From: Acinetobacter sp. TR3
GTDB taxonomy: Bacteria > Pseudomonadota > Gammaproteobacteria > Pseudomonadales > Moraxellaceae
Assembly (NCBI RefSeq): GCF_027105055.1
Contig: NZ_CP114264.1
Location: forward strand, 3,038,001 to 3,102,000
DNA: 64,000 bases
Direction: 5' to 3'
This document shows, in pieces, positions 1 to 9,053 of this stretch (positions are counted from its first letter, which is position 1; each line of letters starts with the position of its first letter). Under the pieces are notes generated by a model. That model had not been told where the DNA came from, ran no database searches, and saw only the letters and a list, made by a program, of their open reading frames with translations. The position numbers and the translations under genes were made by a program.

Positions 1-82
1 AGATATAAATTTTTGTAGGCGAAGTATTGACGATACGATATATTTATATTGACAAAACACGACAGAATAAGGAGTAGACAGG

Positions 83-1090
83 ATGTCCCAACTCAAGAAC
101 TATACAGGCTCTGTTTATGGCGGATTAGGGCATTTATTAAAAGCCTATTGTGAAGCACAACATATTGCTGTTCCTGAACAATTACAACAAGTTCAAAATC
201 TGGAACGCTTTGATTATGTGATTTGGCGAGACCTACTTGAAGACCTTAATCGTTTAAATCCCAAGACAGGTTTAGGCTTAGAAATTGCAGAGCATGTACA
301 ACCTAAACATTTAGGAATTATTGCTTACCTCGCACTATCATGTGAAAACTTGGGCGAAGCATTGGCGCGTTATCATGATTTTCATCGCTTAATTTATGAT
401 GGCAGCCCTCTCGTCGTTGAATTTAACCCACCCTACGCATCAATCCGCTGGGAAGCTCCAGAACCCTATCCAACCCAATTAACAGATGAAATTGCAATTG
501 CGCTGATGGTGCAATTCCTTAAGTTATTTATGTCAGGTGAAGATATCAATCTACACGAAGTGCATTTTGTGAATACCGCACCGAAAAACATTACGGTTTA
601 TGAGCAATATTTCCGTTGTAAAGTCCGTTTTGATCAGCCTAAAACTCAGCTACTTCTACCTGTTACCGAAGCCTTTAAGCCACTTCGAACAGGCGATCAC
701 ACTTTACAGCAATTGTTGCTACAACAAGCTCAAGCTTTATTAGATAAGCTTCCCAATTCCACTCAACTCGATCAACGTCTGCAACATGCCATTTTGACAG
801 GATTACAGAAAAACCAATATCAAATCGATTTTATTGCCGAAAAATTAGGATTATCGGTAAGACAATTACAACGCCACTTACAACAGCAAAACACCACCTT
901 TCAGGAACGGGTACAACAAATTCGCTTTATGTTGGCAACTGAATACTTAAAAGATCCGCATCTGAGCCTACAAGAAATTGCCTTGCTACTTTGCTATTCG
1001 GAACAAAGTGCTTTTCAACGTGCATTTAAAATTTGGACCAACCAAACACCACAACAATGGCGAAACAACAACATTACTTACAATTCTTAA
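83..1090 (+). CDS. AraC family transcriptional regulator
   Basis: A 335-residue protein with the two-part layout of the AraC group that carries an AraC-binding-type N-terminal domain (about residues 15-200). The C-terminal HTH (about 235-330) contains the stretch LGLSVRQLQRHLQ and the closing FQRAFKIWTNQTPQQWR, the second AraC helix-turn-helix. An AAGGAG Shine-Dalgarno about 8 nt before the ATG supports this start. Regulators of this build usually control amino-acid or lipid catabolism. The neighbours (a dead aquaporin gene downstream) do not show the target. Class is certain, the effector unknown. Confidence 0.9.
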   Translation: MSQLKNYTGSVYGGLGHLLKAYCEAQHIAVPEQLQQVQNLERFDYVIWRDLLEDLNRLNPKTGLGLEIAEHVQPKHLGIIAYLALSCENLGEALARYHDFHRLIYDGSPLVVEFNPPYASIRWEAPEPYPTQLTDEIAIALMVQFLKLFMSGEDINLHEVHFVNTAPKNITVYEQYFRCKVRFDQPKTQLLLPVTEAFKPLRTGDHTLQQLLLQQAQALLDKLPNSTQLDQRLQHAILTGLQKNQYQIDFIAEKLGLSVRQLQRHLQQQNTTFQERVQQIRFMLATEYLKDPHLSLQEIALLLCYSEQSAFQRAFKIWTNQTPQQWRNNNITYNS

Positions 1091-1219
1091 TAAAACTAAA
1101 GACACACTAAAGGTTTCAAAACAGATCATTTTTTCCACAACATTTATATAAGAGCTTATGTATCTGTTTGAGTTAATTCACAATTTTTCAAAAGACTTAC
1201 ACATATCCATAATAAATTC

Positions 1220-1248
1220 TTGGATGCATACTTTTTTATTCTTATAAT
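1220..1248 (+). promoter_or_regulatory. Sigma-70 promoter of the decayed aqpZ gene
   Basis: TTGGAT at 1220-1225, a 17-bp spacer, then a perfect TATAAT at 1243-1248. The -10 box covers the only ATG in the upstream frame (1247). That ATG therefore cannot be the translation start, which points to codon 1265 as the original start. Confidence 0.6.
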
Positions 1249-1264
1249 GAATCGGGTAGTAACA

Positions 1265-1929
1265 ATAAACAAATATTTAGCAGAATTTCTCGGGACTTTT
1301 TAGCTGGTTTTTGGTGGTAGTGCTGTGCTTGCCGCTGCATTTCCAGAACTTGGGATCGGCTTCTTAGCTGTGGCACTTGCTTTTGGTCTAACTGTTTTAA
1401 CGGGTGCTTATGCATTTGGTCATATTTCAGGGGGTCACTTTAACCCTGCTGTCAGTGTAGGCTTATGGGTAGGTGGACGTTTAGAAGCAAAAGATTTAGC
1501 GCCTTATATTATTTCTCAATTGATTGATGGAACAATCGCAGCCTTGGTACTTTACATTATTGTGCAAGGTCAAACAGGCTTTGCAAGTAATGGCTATGGG
1601 GATTTATCACCTAACCATTTTTCTTTAATCTCCGCTTTTTTAATTGCAGCGGTACTGACTGCATTTTTCCTGATTGTGATTTTAGGATCAACAGATCGTT
1701 GTGCGCCTGCTGGTTTCGCACCGATTGCTATCGGTTTAGCATTAACATTGATTCACTTAATTAGTATCCCTGTAACCAATACCTCAGTAAACCCAGCACG
1801 TAGTACAGGTGTTGCCTTTTTGCTGAAACTGCGGCACTGAGCCAATTATGGTTATTCTGGGTTGCACCTATTATTGGGGCAATCATTGGGGCGCTTATTT
1901 ATAAAGTGGTCGGCAACGAGAAAAGCTAA
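1265..1929 (+). pseudogene. aqpZ: Aquaporin Z, inactivated by several lesions
   Basis: The reading frame matches AqpZ nearly end to end, with NKYLAEFLGTF at the start, the first NPA box in [11 protein letters not shown] and the second in [10 protein letters not shown]. It is broken in several places. The expected ATG start is ATA (1265). The Trp codon after GTF is TAG (1301-1303). The usual GGCGS is GGS, consistent with two lost codons. One T appears lost from the run at 1817-1821, so the frame ends early as FLLKLRH. In the shifted frame the normal C-terminus ([16 protein letters not shown] onward) is still readable to the stop at 1927-1929. The longest intact frame left is 1325-1840. The comparison with intact AqpZ is from memory of the family. 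Independent lesions make a sequencing error unlikely. Confidence 0.88.
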
Positions 1930-1942
1930 GCTCACATTCCCA

Positions 1943-1976
1943 TAAAAAACAGCCTTTTCAAGAGGCTGTTTTTTAT
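1943..1976. terminator. Bidirectional terminator after aqpZ
   Basis: AAAAAACAGCCT pairs with AGGCTGTTTTTT around a short loop. A run of A on one side and T on the other suits both the plus-strand aqpZ remnant and the minus-strand small gene that ends at 1973. Confidence 0.75.
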
Positions 1977-2215
1977 AAAAATGGATTTTCAATTTCTTGT
2001 TCTGGCTTACGCTCAATCTGTTCAGGCAAGCTCTCTGCTTCTAACACAATGACCACTTCGTTGATAAAACTTTGTAAAGCTTTCGCTGCCTTTAAACCTG
2101 CTTGATCTTTGGTAATTTGTAAGTTGCCATATAAACTGACACAGTCCACTTGATTTTCCAAAGTCAGATCATAAATTGCCGAAGACTGATCGCCTTGTTC
2201 AAAAGGTTTAAACAT
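1973..2215 (-). CDS. Small conserved protein of unknown function
   Basis: An 80-residue acidic, soluble protein with no membrane segment or recognised motif. It is predicted to have a short beta-rich N-terminal half (CVSLYGNLQITKD) and a helical C-terminal half (KAAKALQSFINEVVIVLEAE). The ATG is preceded by a strong GAGAGGAAAAG ribosome site, which makes the gene credible. Its last codons lie inside the shared terminator. It faces the aqpZ remnant and follows the nuclease gene in the opposite direction of reading; no function can be assigned. Confidence 0.65.
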   Translation of the reverse strand: MFKPFEQGDQSSAIYDLTLENQVDCVSLYGNLQITKDQAGLKAAKALQSFINEVVIVLEAESLPEQIERKPEQEIENPFL

Positions 2216-2288
2216 CTTTTCCTCTCATTGTTCTTTTCTGTTTTAGCCTATTTGAGTTAAGCATAATCACTTTAGGATAGCTGCGATA

Positions 2289-3362
2289 TTATCGCAATAA
2301 TTGTAAAAAAAACTGAACCAATGCTTCAATTAATTGCTTGATTAAAGCATGTTTGGCTTCTTCATCTACTTGCGGTAACTTACTTTCAATCGGTTGTGAT
2401 TGCCCTGAAGAAAATTGCTGCTGTTGCGCTTGAATACTTGCCGTGGTTGCTTCTTCAGCACATTGACTTTGTCTATCCCAACTCACATAGCTAATTTCTT
2501 TATTGGCTTTAACTTGTTGTGCCGATGTAGGCAATTGATAAACATTACGCTTTTGTTGTTCTGTGAGTTGTGGAAATAAATTAATTCCTAACTTTTCTTC
2601 TAAATAACAGATGCTCACCACTTTAACCTGTAATGAATCATTATTTGGTGCATAGTACGCACCAATAATCCCCTGTTTAGGTAAATACACTGCCTTATAT
2701 ACAGCAGTCGGTACAATCACACCACTACCAATGGTTTTTAAGCGCTTCGCTTCAAAAATTGGTCCAGTCACGACATAGGCATCTTTATGCTGTTTAGTCA
2801 CAATAGAGCGTACTGCTTCTTCGAGTTTACGCCAAACTTCCTGATTATTCTTCGGTGATTGCGGCACCATATTGGCTAAAGAAAAGCTATCATGTTGTGC
2901 CGCAGTGTTATTCATATCGCCATTCGGCGCCATATGCCCACGATCGTACCCAGAACCACGATAGTCCGCTAACAATGCACGATGCGCAAGCTGTACCCGT
3001 GTTTCCTCATGGAAACTGTCTTCACGTTTAATTTTGACACTTAAACGCTCAGGCGTCAGATATTCCGCTGACCACAATGGTGTTTTTGAAATACCTGAAT
3101 ACATCACATTAAAATCATTGAAGCACAAAGCATAACTATCTTTTTTTAGACTTTCTTTTGTAAGTAAAGGAGGAACATCTCGATAAAACTGTTGTAAACA
3201 AGCATCATGACTAGATGCTGTAGGCATTAATTTACTAATTTTTTCATTGCCAAAAGCAATCGCAAAACTTCCCGTCGCGATCAAAGCGAGCACAATCTTT
3301 CCAACATTTTGGCTCAAAAAAGCAAATGGTGCTTCACTCTTTCTAGTTGTTTTCTTCGCCAT
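2289..3362 (-). CDS. DNA/RNA non-specific endonuclease, NUC family
   Basis: The protein carries the Serratia-nuclease signature DYRGSGYDRGHMAPNGDMNN with the catalytic His in DRGH (about residues 140-143), followed by an NNQEVWRKLE segment that supplies the metal-binding Asn. An N-terminal hydrophobic stretch (VGKIVLALIATGSFAIAFG) suggests a signal peptide or membrane anchor, so it probably acts in the periplasm or outside. The frame is open up to a TTG at 3455, but the ATG at 3362 (MAKKTTRK) puts the hydrophobic segment near the N-terminus and is preferred. It gives 357 residues. Neither start has a good ribosome site. The C-terminal 60 residues are Gln-rich and poorly conserved. Confidence 0.85.
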   Translation of the reverse strand: MAKKTTRKSEAPFAFLSQNVGKIVLALIATGSFAIAFGNEKISKLMPTASSHDACLQQFYRDVPPLLTKESLKKDSYALCFNDFNVMYSGISKTPLWSAEYLTPERLSVKIKREDSFHEETRVQLAHRALLADYRGSGYDRGHMAPNGDMNNTAAQHDSFSLANMVPQSPKNNQEVWRKLEEAVRSIVTKQHKDAYVVTGPIFEAKRLKTIGSGVIVPTAVYKAVYLPKQGIIGAYYAPNNDSLQVKVVSICYLEEKLGINLFPQLTEQQKRNVYQLPTSAQQVKANKEISYVSWDRQSQCAEEATTASIQAQQQQFSSGQSQPIESKLPQVDEEAKHALIKQLIEALVQFFLQLLR

Positions 3363-3482
3363 AGCTATATCAAAATCAATATGAGCGCGAAGCTTAGCAA
3401 TTCTAGACTCACGTGTATATTCAGATAAAGCGAAGAACGACACTTTATGTCGCAAAACTGTTCACTTGATCACCAGATAATA

Positions 3483-3508
3483 AAAATGGCACTCTAAAGT
3501 GCCATTTT
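3483..3508 (-). terminator. Terminator of kup
   Basis: A perfect 11-bp stem (AAAATGGCACT/AGTGCCATTTT) with a 4-nt loop lies just after the kup stop codon and is followed on the minus strand by a T-rich tract. Confidence 0.8.
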
Positions 3509-3525
3509 GAATCGCTGTCTGTTAT

Positions 3526-5403
3526 TTAAATTTCAATCTGACTCCCCAACTCCACAACACGGTTGGTTGGGATTTGGTAGAAATCGCTGACAGGGCTGGT
3601 ATTCCGCTGCATCGAAATAAATAGTTTTTCACGCCACGGCGACATCCCATCACCCACTGTATGCACAATACGGTCACGTGAGATAAAGAAGCTTATCTGC
3701 ATAAGATCGTATTCAAACTCTAATTCTTCATAGGCTTGAGTCAATGCTTTTGGCACATTTGGCTCATCTTTAAAACCATAGAAGATTTTAATGCGATAAA
3801 AATGCGCATTTAAAGTTTCGACACTGATTCGTTCTTCTTGAGGAACAAATGGAACATCCTCAATCACGACCGTTACTAAAATATTGCGCTCATGTAGTAC
3901 TTTATTGTGCTTGATATTATGTAGCATCGCATGTGGAACAACATTCGGTGTACCCGTTAAGAATACAGCATCACCCGGTACTCGATGAACATTATCTCCA
4001 ATACTTTTAACAAATAAATCGAGTGATAAGGTGTCATGCTCAAGCTTGGCAAACGTCAGTTCGCGCCCACGCTTCCACGTCATCAAGATCATAACCGCGA
4101 CTGCACCGATCAATAACGGTACCCAACCACCTGAGAACATTTTTAATGATGCTGCTGCTACTAAAACCGACTCTAAAATAAAAAATGGAATAATCAAAAA
4201 CATAACTTTTGGTAAACTCCATTTCCATGCATAGTATACAAAAACAGCAACCAAAATCGTGTCACATAACATGGTTAAAGTCACAGCCAAACCATAAGCA
4301 CTCGCAAGATTTGAGCTGGTTTTAAAAATTAAAATTAAGATGACAATCGCGATCAGCAATAACCAATTCAGAAATGGTACATAAATTTGTCCTTCTTCAG
4401 AATCAGAAGTATGTTTAATGCCTAAACGTGGTAAATAACCCAATTGGATTGCTTGACGTGCTAATGAAAAAACCCCAGAAATAACAGCCTGTGATGCAAT
4501 CACAGCTGCCATCGTTGCCAAGATAATCATTGGGTACAAAGCCCAACCTGGGACTAGTAAATAGAATGGATTTTCAATAGCCGAAGGGTTACGAAGTAAC
4601 AGCGCACCTTGTCCAGCATAATTTAATACAAGGCAAGGCAAAACGACACTAAACCAACCGAAACGAATTGGACGCGGTCCAAAATGCCCCATATCTGCAT
4701 ATAAAGCTTCACCACCTGTGACCGTTAAAACAACAGCACCCATAATAAAAAATGCTTGTACAGGATGAGTGAAAATAAACTGAATTGCCCAATGAGGACT
4801 AACCATACCGAGTACGATTGGTGTTTGTACGACGCTAATGACACCCAAGATCCCCAATGACAAGAACCAGAGTAGCGTAATTGGTCCAAAGAATTTACCA
4901 ACAAACGCTGTTCCGTGTTTTTGCATTAAAAATAATGTCGTTACAATCACAATTGCAATTGGCACAATAAACGGATCAAGTACATTGGTGGCAATTGATA
5001 GGCCTTCAACAGCGGAAAGTACTGAGATTGCAGGCGTAATAATACCGTCACCAAAAAATAGCGATGCCCCAACAAAACCAATCGCAATTAAATAAATCTT
5101 TTTACTGTCGGATATTTTTGCTTTGCGTAGATTCAAAGCAAGTAGAGCCATGATTCCACCTTCACCATTGTTATCCGCACGCATAACAATCGCGATGTAT
5201 TTAATACTAATAATCAGCATTAAACACCAAAAAATAATCGACAAGATTCCTAATACATTTTCAGGTTGAATTCCTAAACCATGTGCAGCATGGAAAGATT
5301 CTTTCAAAGCGTACAGAGGACTGGTTCCAATGTCTCCAAACACCACCCCTAATGCTGCCAATGCAGTGGCAGGTAAGGCTGCTTTTTTTGCAGTACTTTG
5401 CAT
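3526..5403 (-). CDS. kup: Low-affinity potassium uptake transporter Kup
   Basis: A 625-residue membrane protein that brings K+ into the cell, probably with protons. The N-terminal signature [19 protein letters not shown] is diagnostic of the Kup/HAK/KT family, and about twelve hydrophobic segments fill residues 12-450. A C-terminal cytosolic domain of about 170 residues follows ([16 protein letters not shown] and onward), as in E. coli Kup; the length is normal (about 620). It is transcribed alone, divergent from tRNA-Ser, and ends at its own terminator. Confidence 0.95.
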   Translation of the reverse strand: MQSTAKKAALPATALAALGVVFGDIGTSPLYALKESFHAAHGLGIQPENVLGILSIIFWCLMLIISIKYIAIVMRADNNGEGGIMALLALNLRKAKISDSKKIYLIAIGFVGASLFFGDGIITPAISVLSAVEGLSIATNVLDPFIVPIAIVIVTTLFLMQKHGTAFVGKFFGPITLLWFLSLGILGVISVVQTPIVLGMVSPHWAIQFIFTHPVQAFFIMGAVVLTVTGGEALYADMGHFGPRPIRFGWFSVVLPCLVLNYAGQGALLLRNPSAIENPFYLLVPGWALYPMIILATMAAVIASQAVISGVFSLARQAIQLGYLPRLGIKHTSDSEEGQIYVPFLNWLLLIAIVILILIFKTSSNLASAYGLAVTLTMLCDTILVAVFVYYAWKWSLPKVMFLIIPFFILESVLVAAASLKMFSGGWVPLLIGAVAVMILMTWKRGRELTFAKLEHDTLSLDLFVKSIGDNVHRVPGDAVFLTGTPNVVPHAMLHNIKHNKVLHERNILVTVVIEDVPFVPQEERISVETLNAHFYRIKIFYGFKDEPNVPKALTQAYEELEFEYDLMQISFFISRDRIVHTVGDGMSPWREKLFISMQRNTSPVSDFYQIPTNRVVELGSQIEI

Positions 5404-5525
5404 ATATTGTCTTCAATATAGAACGTTATATTCTTTAATATTATCATTAGCCAAGAAGTTTTTCTGCAAATCTGTTCGACTACAACTTGGCAGTCTGCTT
5501 TTTTTTAGTTACTATCGCACACCTT

Positions 5526-5615
5526 GGTGAGGTGTCCGAGTGGCTTAAGGAGCACGCCTGGAAAGTGTGTATACGTTTGCGCGTATCGAGGGTTCGAATC
5601 CCTCTCTCACCGCCA
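5526..5615 (+). tRNA. tRNA-Ser (anticodon GGA)
   Basis: A 90-nt gene with the long variable arm expected of a serine tRNA. The acceptor arm pairs GGTGAG with CTCACC, the anticodon loop reads CTGGAAA (GGA), the T loop reads GGTTCGAATCC and CCA is encoded. It reads UCC and UCU codons. Confidence 0.95.
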
Positions 5616-5950
5616 AGATTATTTCAGACGACATCCGAAGATGTATGAAAAGCTTAAATCCAAAGGGTTTAAGCTTTTTTTATTGCCTTATGCTTTCCAA
5701 GAAATACTATTGAATCCTGAGATAGTTGGGGGTATAACTAGGAGTAAAATAATTTACCCCTATTTTTTTTACCCCCAAATTTCTACGGAAACTGCTGAAA
5801 TGGTACAGATGGCGACATCAAAAGACATATATTTAAAAATCCAATTCAAATTTTTAAATGATTTTTGATCAAAAAATCATGAAATAAAAAGTCCCCATTC
5901 TTGATTTATCCTATTTGCTAAACCACCCTTTTTAATTTATACATTTCTTT
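5616..5950. other. Non-coding gap after tRNA-Ser
   Basis: No credible gene. It holds a terminator for the tRNA (5648-5681) and a 49-bp imperfect inverted repeat built from GGGGGTA/TACCCCC units (5728-5776). The open frame that runs through the tRNA is a shadow. Because serine tRNA genes are common integration sites, the repeat could be a relic of an integrated element, but no integrase or duplicated tRNA end is visible. Confidence 0.5.
5648..5681 (+). terminator. Terminator of tRNA-Ser
   Basis: AAAAGCTTAAA (5648-5658) pairs with TTTAAGCTTTT (5668-5678) around a 9-nt loop, followed by more T. Confidence 0.75.
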
Positions 5951-6277
5951 ATGCTTAGTTTATTTGTTTACGGTACGTTAGGACCAAATCGTCCCAACGC
6001 TCATATTATGGAAAAAATTGGTGGTACTTGGGCAGAAGCACATGTATTTGGCAAACTAAAAGAACAAGGTTGGGGTGCAGAACTCGGGTTTCCGGGGATT
6101 GTGTTGGATCAAAGCGAACATCAAGTCTCTGGCTTTGTCTTTTTCTCAGACAATTTAGAACAAAATTGGCAAGAACTCGATGAATTTGAAGGTGCAGGCT
6201 ATCAACGCGTCCCTGTTAAAGCGTATTTAAGTACAGGTGAAGTGATTGATTCTTATGTATATGCACTAAATACTTAA
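5951..6277 (+). CDS. Gamma-glutamylcyclotransferase-like (AIG2/YtfP) protein
   Basis: A 108-residue protein of the AIG2/GGCT fold. It starts with the family's substrate-loop signature LFVYGTLGPNRPNA, and the later ELDEFEGAGYQRVPV carries the conserved Glu that acts as the general acid/base in this fold. Small bacterial members are poorly characterised, so release of 5-oxoproline from gamma-glutamyl compounds is a family inference. Single gene between two tRNAs, no operon partner. Confidence 0.85.
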   Translation: MLSLFVYGTLGPNRPNAHIMEKIGGTWAEAHVFGKLKEQGWGAELGFPGIVLDQSEHQVSGFVFFSDNLEQNWQELDEFEGAGYQRVPVKAYLSTGEVIDSYVYALNT

Positions 6278-6337
6278 ATAAAAATGGATAAAAATCCCAC
6301 AATCGAATTAAATCCACCTAATTGCTCATTTTTTCGC

Positions 6338-6365
6338 TTGTTTTTTTAAATAGATTCTGTAAAAT
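6338..6365 (+). promoter_or_regulatory. Promoter of tRNA-Thr
   Basis: TTGTTT (6338-6343), a 16-bp spacer and TAAAAT (6360-6365) end 12 nt before the mature tRNA, the usual distance for a stable-RNA promoter. Confidence 0.55.
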
Positions 6366-6377
6366 TCTCGCCACGTT

Positions 6378-6453
<76 letters not shown>

Positions 6454-6461
6454 TCAAATTC

Positions 6462-6497
6462 AAAAAAGGCTTAATTTTAAAGATTAAGTCTTTTTTA
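6462..6497. terminator. Terminator between tRNA-Thr and the methyltransferase gene
   Basis: AAAAAAGGCTTAAT pairs with ATTAAGTCTTTTTT (one G-T pair). It is A-rich on one side and T-rich on the other, so it can end both converging transcripts. Confidence 0.7.
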
Positions 6498-6501
6498 TTG
6501 T

Positions 6502-7329
6502 CTAATTTTTAACTGCGTTGACCTGAATATAACGTACTAAACCATCTTGATAGAGTTTTCTACATAACTTTGCTGTCACATCAATTTTTAATTGTGCTAA
6601 GTCAAAATCTTTCCTTTCTTTTCTCTTATTTTCAATATAGACAGCAAAACCATTTAAAACAGGTTTGGAAAAATCCTGAATTTCAATCTCGGTAAATCCT
6701 TTTTGTATAAGCTTTTGTGTCAGTTGTTGTTCATCCATTAAATTTTGCCAATTCACATCAGCACTTTTGAGCAAATAACGATATTGTTGCTTTTTTAAAT
6801 TCGAACACTCTTGCCAAGCATCTGACCACATCAAATAATGAAATGCGATTCGACCTTTTGAATTCAAAACCAAAGATGTCGAATTGAGAAATGAATTCAA
6901 ATCACTGTGATAAGCCGCATCAATACAGACAATCACATCAAATGAATTTAAAAAATGCTGTTGGTTTAAATTCAAAAAATTTTCACAGTAAATTTGAACT
7001 TGCGGGAGTTGTTTTTGAATTCGTTTGACGCAATCCGCTTGTAATTCAACTGCACTTAACTGTTCAATTTGATACTGTTTAAGCCAGTGCAATAGACTCG
7101 CACCTTGCCCACAACCAATATCTAAAACTTTATCGTCTTTTTTGAGTTGAACAGAAACAGCGATTTGATCAGCTAGACTTTGGCAAGCCTGTGGATAATC
7201 ATGATGCTGGTCTTGCCAATAGCCTAAATTACTCCAAGCAAGTAGAGAATCATCTCCAAGACGTTTTGCATCTATTGCATATTTATGTCCGAAAACTTTC
7301 TCAATCAATCTTTGCTTGAAGTAAGCCAT
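6502..7329 (-). CDS. Class I SAM-dependent methyltransferase
   Basis: A 275-residue protein with a Rossmann-type SAM site: motif I VLDIGCGQGASLLHWL (about residues 69-84), an acidic motif II in LSAVELQ, and FDVIVCIDAAYH as motif IV. The substrate is not evident; the layout resembles small-molecule or lipid methyltransferases. Its start lies 2 nt after the stop of the FAD oxidoreductase gene, so the two are almost certainly co-transcribed and may act on the same substrate. Confidence 0.8.
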   Translation of the reverse strand: MAYFKQRLIEKVFGHKYAIDAKRLGDDSLLAWSNLGYWQDQHHDYPQACQSLADQIAVSVQLKKDDKVLDIGCGQGASLLHWLKQYQIEQLSAVELQADCVKRIQKQLPQVQIYCENFLNLNQQHFLNSFDVIVCIDAAYHSDLNSFLNSTSLVLNSKGRIAFHYLMWSDAWQECSNLKKQQYRYLLKSADVNWQNLMDEQQLTQKLIQKGFTEIEIQDFSKPVLNGFAVYIENKRKERKDFDLAQLKIDVTAKLCRKLYQDGLVRYIQVNAVKN

Positions 7330-7331
7330 AT

Positions 7332-8630
7332 TTAATAACCGAGTTCAGGTGCAACTGTAACTTTTGGTTTAAGCCCAACGAAAGGTAGTGGTGCGCCTAA
7401 GATTTCAGAAATATGCATTGCAGAAGTGACTGCTGACTCTAAAATTGGCAAACCATCACATGACCATGAACCGCAATAGAACACTTTACGATTTAAGTCT
7501 AAATGGCGTTGCTGGATTTGTTTATTCAACGCAACCGTTTCTGAATCAACAACCGCCCGCGTGAGATGTACTTTAGAAATAATTTTCTTAGGGTCAATAT
7601 CAATTACAGGACACCATGTTTGGAATACGGCATTTTTTCCAACCAAGCTTGGTTCGATCGAATTAATCCACACGGTAAATTGCTGGCGACTAAAATTCCG
7701 ATCCATCATATAACTTAATACAGCCCAATCTTTGCGGCGTTGTGGCATTACGATTGAATCGGTGTGAATAACCAAATCACCTTGTTCAAAACGGAACTTT
7801 TTCAATAGTGCGAGATCATCTGCAAATTGTGGTTGCTTCAAGAAATTTTCAATCACAGGCGTTGGTGTTGCGATCACGACTCGATCGAATAATTGGCTCT
7901 CACCTTGTCCATTTTCTACCAAAATTTTATCGCCTTGTTCCTCAACTTTATGAACAGGTGAACCACTATGGATTGTAATACCCTCAATTAAACGATTTAC
8001 TAAAGCAGGTGTTCCACCTTTCATTCTTAATAAGGCTTCACCTTCTGTGAGTTGGCGAATAAATTCTAATAGGGGCTTGGCTGGCCACTCACCAATCGTT
8101 TTTGGATGACATGTACAAATCGTATAAAGAACGGGCATCACCGTCCCATGCCAAAACACTTCTTCAATATGATATTGATTCATGAATTCGGCTAAGGTGA
8201 TGTCTTGATTCTCTGATTTGAAAAATTGATGTACGGCGGTTTTTAATTGCAACATGCCTTTGACTAAACGCCAACCATATTGCTGTATGCCTTTACGGTT
8301 ATTAATAATTGGGAAATTACCAATACGGCTACGAGAAGTAGTCAACCAAGTATCTGTTTTATCTTCAAATAGCCAACTACAGGCCATAAATGTGCGTACT
8401 GGAAAAGTTTCTATGCCTAAGTAACTTGCTAGGCTTAGCGTATTTTTCCAAAGCTTGGGATTCATCACACGTAATGGCGCATCAATTATGCCACCATCAA
8501 AGTCAATACTGTGACTATCCATGCCTCGCCCTGCGAGTGCTTCGAATATTGTCACTTTATGCCCTGCATCATGTAGGATTCTGGCTGAGGCAAGTCCCGC
8601 CATTCCACTGCCGATTATTGCAATATCCAA
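7332..8630 (-). CDS. FAD/NAD(P)-binding amine-oxidase-like oxidoreductase
   Basis: A 432-residue flavoprotein. The N-terminus has the dinucleotide fold IAIIGSGMAGLASARILHDAG with a terminal acidic residue in VTIFEA, and the C-terminus has VFYCGSWSCDGLPILESAV, the typical flavin-contacting end of the amine oxidase/phytoene desaturase superfamily. Relatives in proteobacteria are often found beside cyclopropane-fatty-acid-synthase-like methyltransferases. Here the partner is the methyltransferase 2 nt downstream. Substrate unknown. Confidence 0.8.
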   Translation of the reverse strand: MDIAIIGSGMAGLASARILHDAGHKVTIFEALAGRGMDSHSIDFDGGIIDAPLRVMNPKLWKNTLSLASYLGIETFPVRTFMACSWLFEDKTDTWLTTSRSRIGNFPIINNRKGIQQYGWRLVKGMLQLKTAVHQFFKSENQDITLAEFMNQYHIEEVFWHGTVMPVLYTICTCHPKTIGEWPAKPLLEFIRQLTEGEALLRMKGGTPALVNRLIEGITIHSGSPVHKVEEQGDKILVENGQGESQLFDRVVIATPTPVIENFLKQPQFADDLALLKKFRFEQGDLVIHTDSIVMPQRRKDWAVLSYMMDRNFSRQQFTVWINSIEPSLVGKNAVFQTWCPVIDIDPKKIISKVHLTRAVVDSETVALNKQIQQRHLDLNRKVFYCGSWSCDGLPILESAVTSAMHISEILGAPLPFVGLKPKVTVAPELGY

Positions 8631-9053
8631 AATTATGTCCCATCAGTTGATGATTTTTCTTGATTATGACTGATAGTTAACTTAAACACGGTATTAAAAA
8701 ATACCAGATTCTGCATTTAAGCTAGACTTTTGTCTTAGCAACATCGGTCATTTCTTGTTACATTTTAGCATGATTTCTATTTTTCTCTTAACTTAATGAT
8801 AATGTTCACTTATTCAAGGGTGGTAGACAGAACATTCTTTATTTCATCATTTTTACGATCTCAGGGGCTTTGCAAAGCTGAAATTTAGCGCTATTGTGAT
8901 TAAACAATAATCAGAATCGAGTCACGTAACAAACTGTACAATAATAAGTGACCTAATATTAAAATAATCAATAGAGAGCCTTATAGCGAAAGCCCATAAC
9001 TTTAAAGGAGTTATGGGCTTTCTTATATGTCTGTATATAAGGAAAATTGAGCT
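8631..9053. other. Non-coding gap with one strong hairpin
   Basis: No open frame is convincing. It must hold the promoter of the FAD oxidoreductase gene (leftward). Its only clear structure is the perfect 14-bp hairpin at 8988-9022. A short stretch before that hairpin has a weak TACAAT box near 8937 and might encode a small RNA, but this is speculation. Confidence 0.4.
8988..9022. terminator. Hairpin, probable terminator near the pirin gene
   Basis: GAAAGCCCATAACT (8988-9001) pairs perfectly with AGTTATGGGCTTTC (9009-9022) around 7 nt. It lies 31 bp beyond the pirin stop codon and could end that minus-strand transcript. Neither side has a real T tract (TTATATG on plus, GCTATAAG on minus), so direction is unclear. 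Confidence 0.55.

Noticed and set aside
5524-5868. Open frame of 114 codons across tRNA-Ser
   Set aside because: It includes the tRNA itself and the terminator after it, has no ribosome site and no known similarity.
8801-8815. Partial Fur-box-like AATGATAATGTT
   Set aside because: Only about half of the consensus matches, and no iron gene is adjacent.
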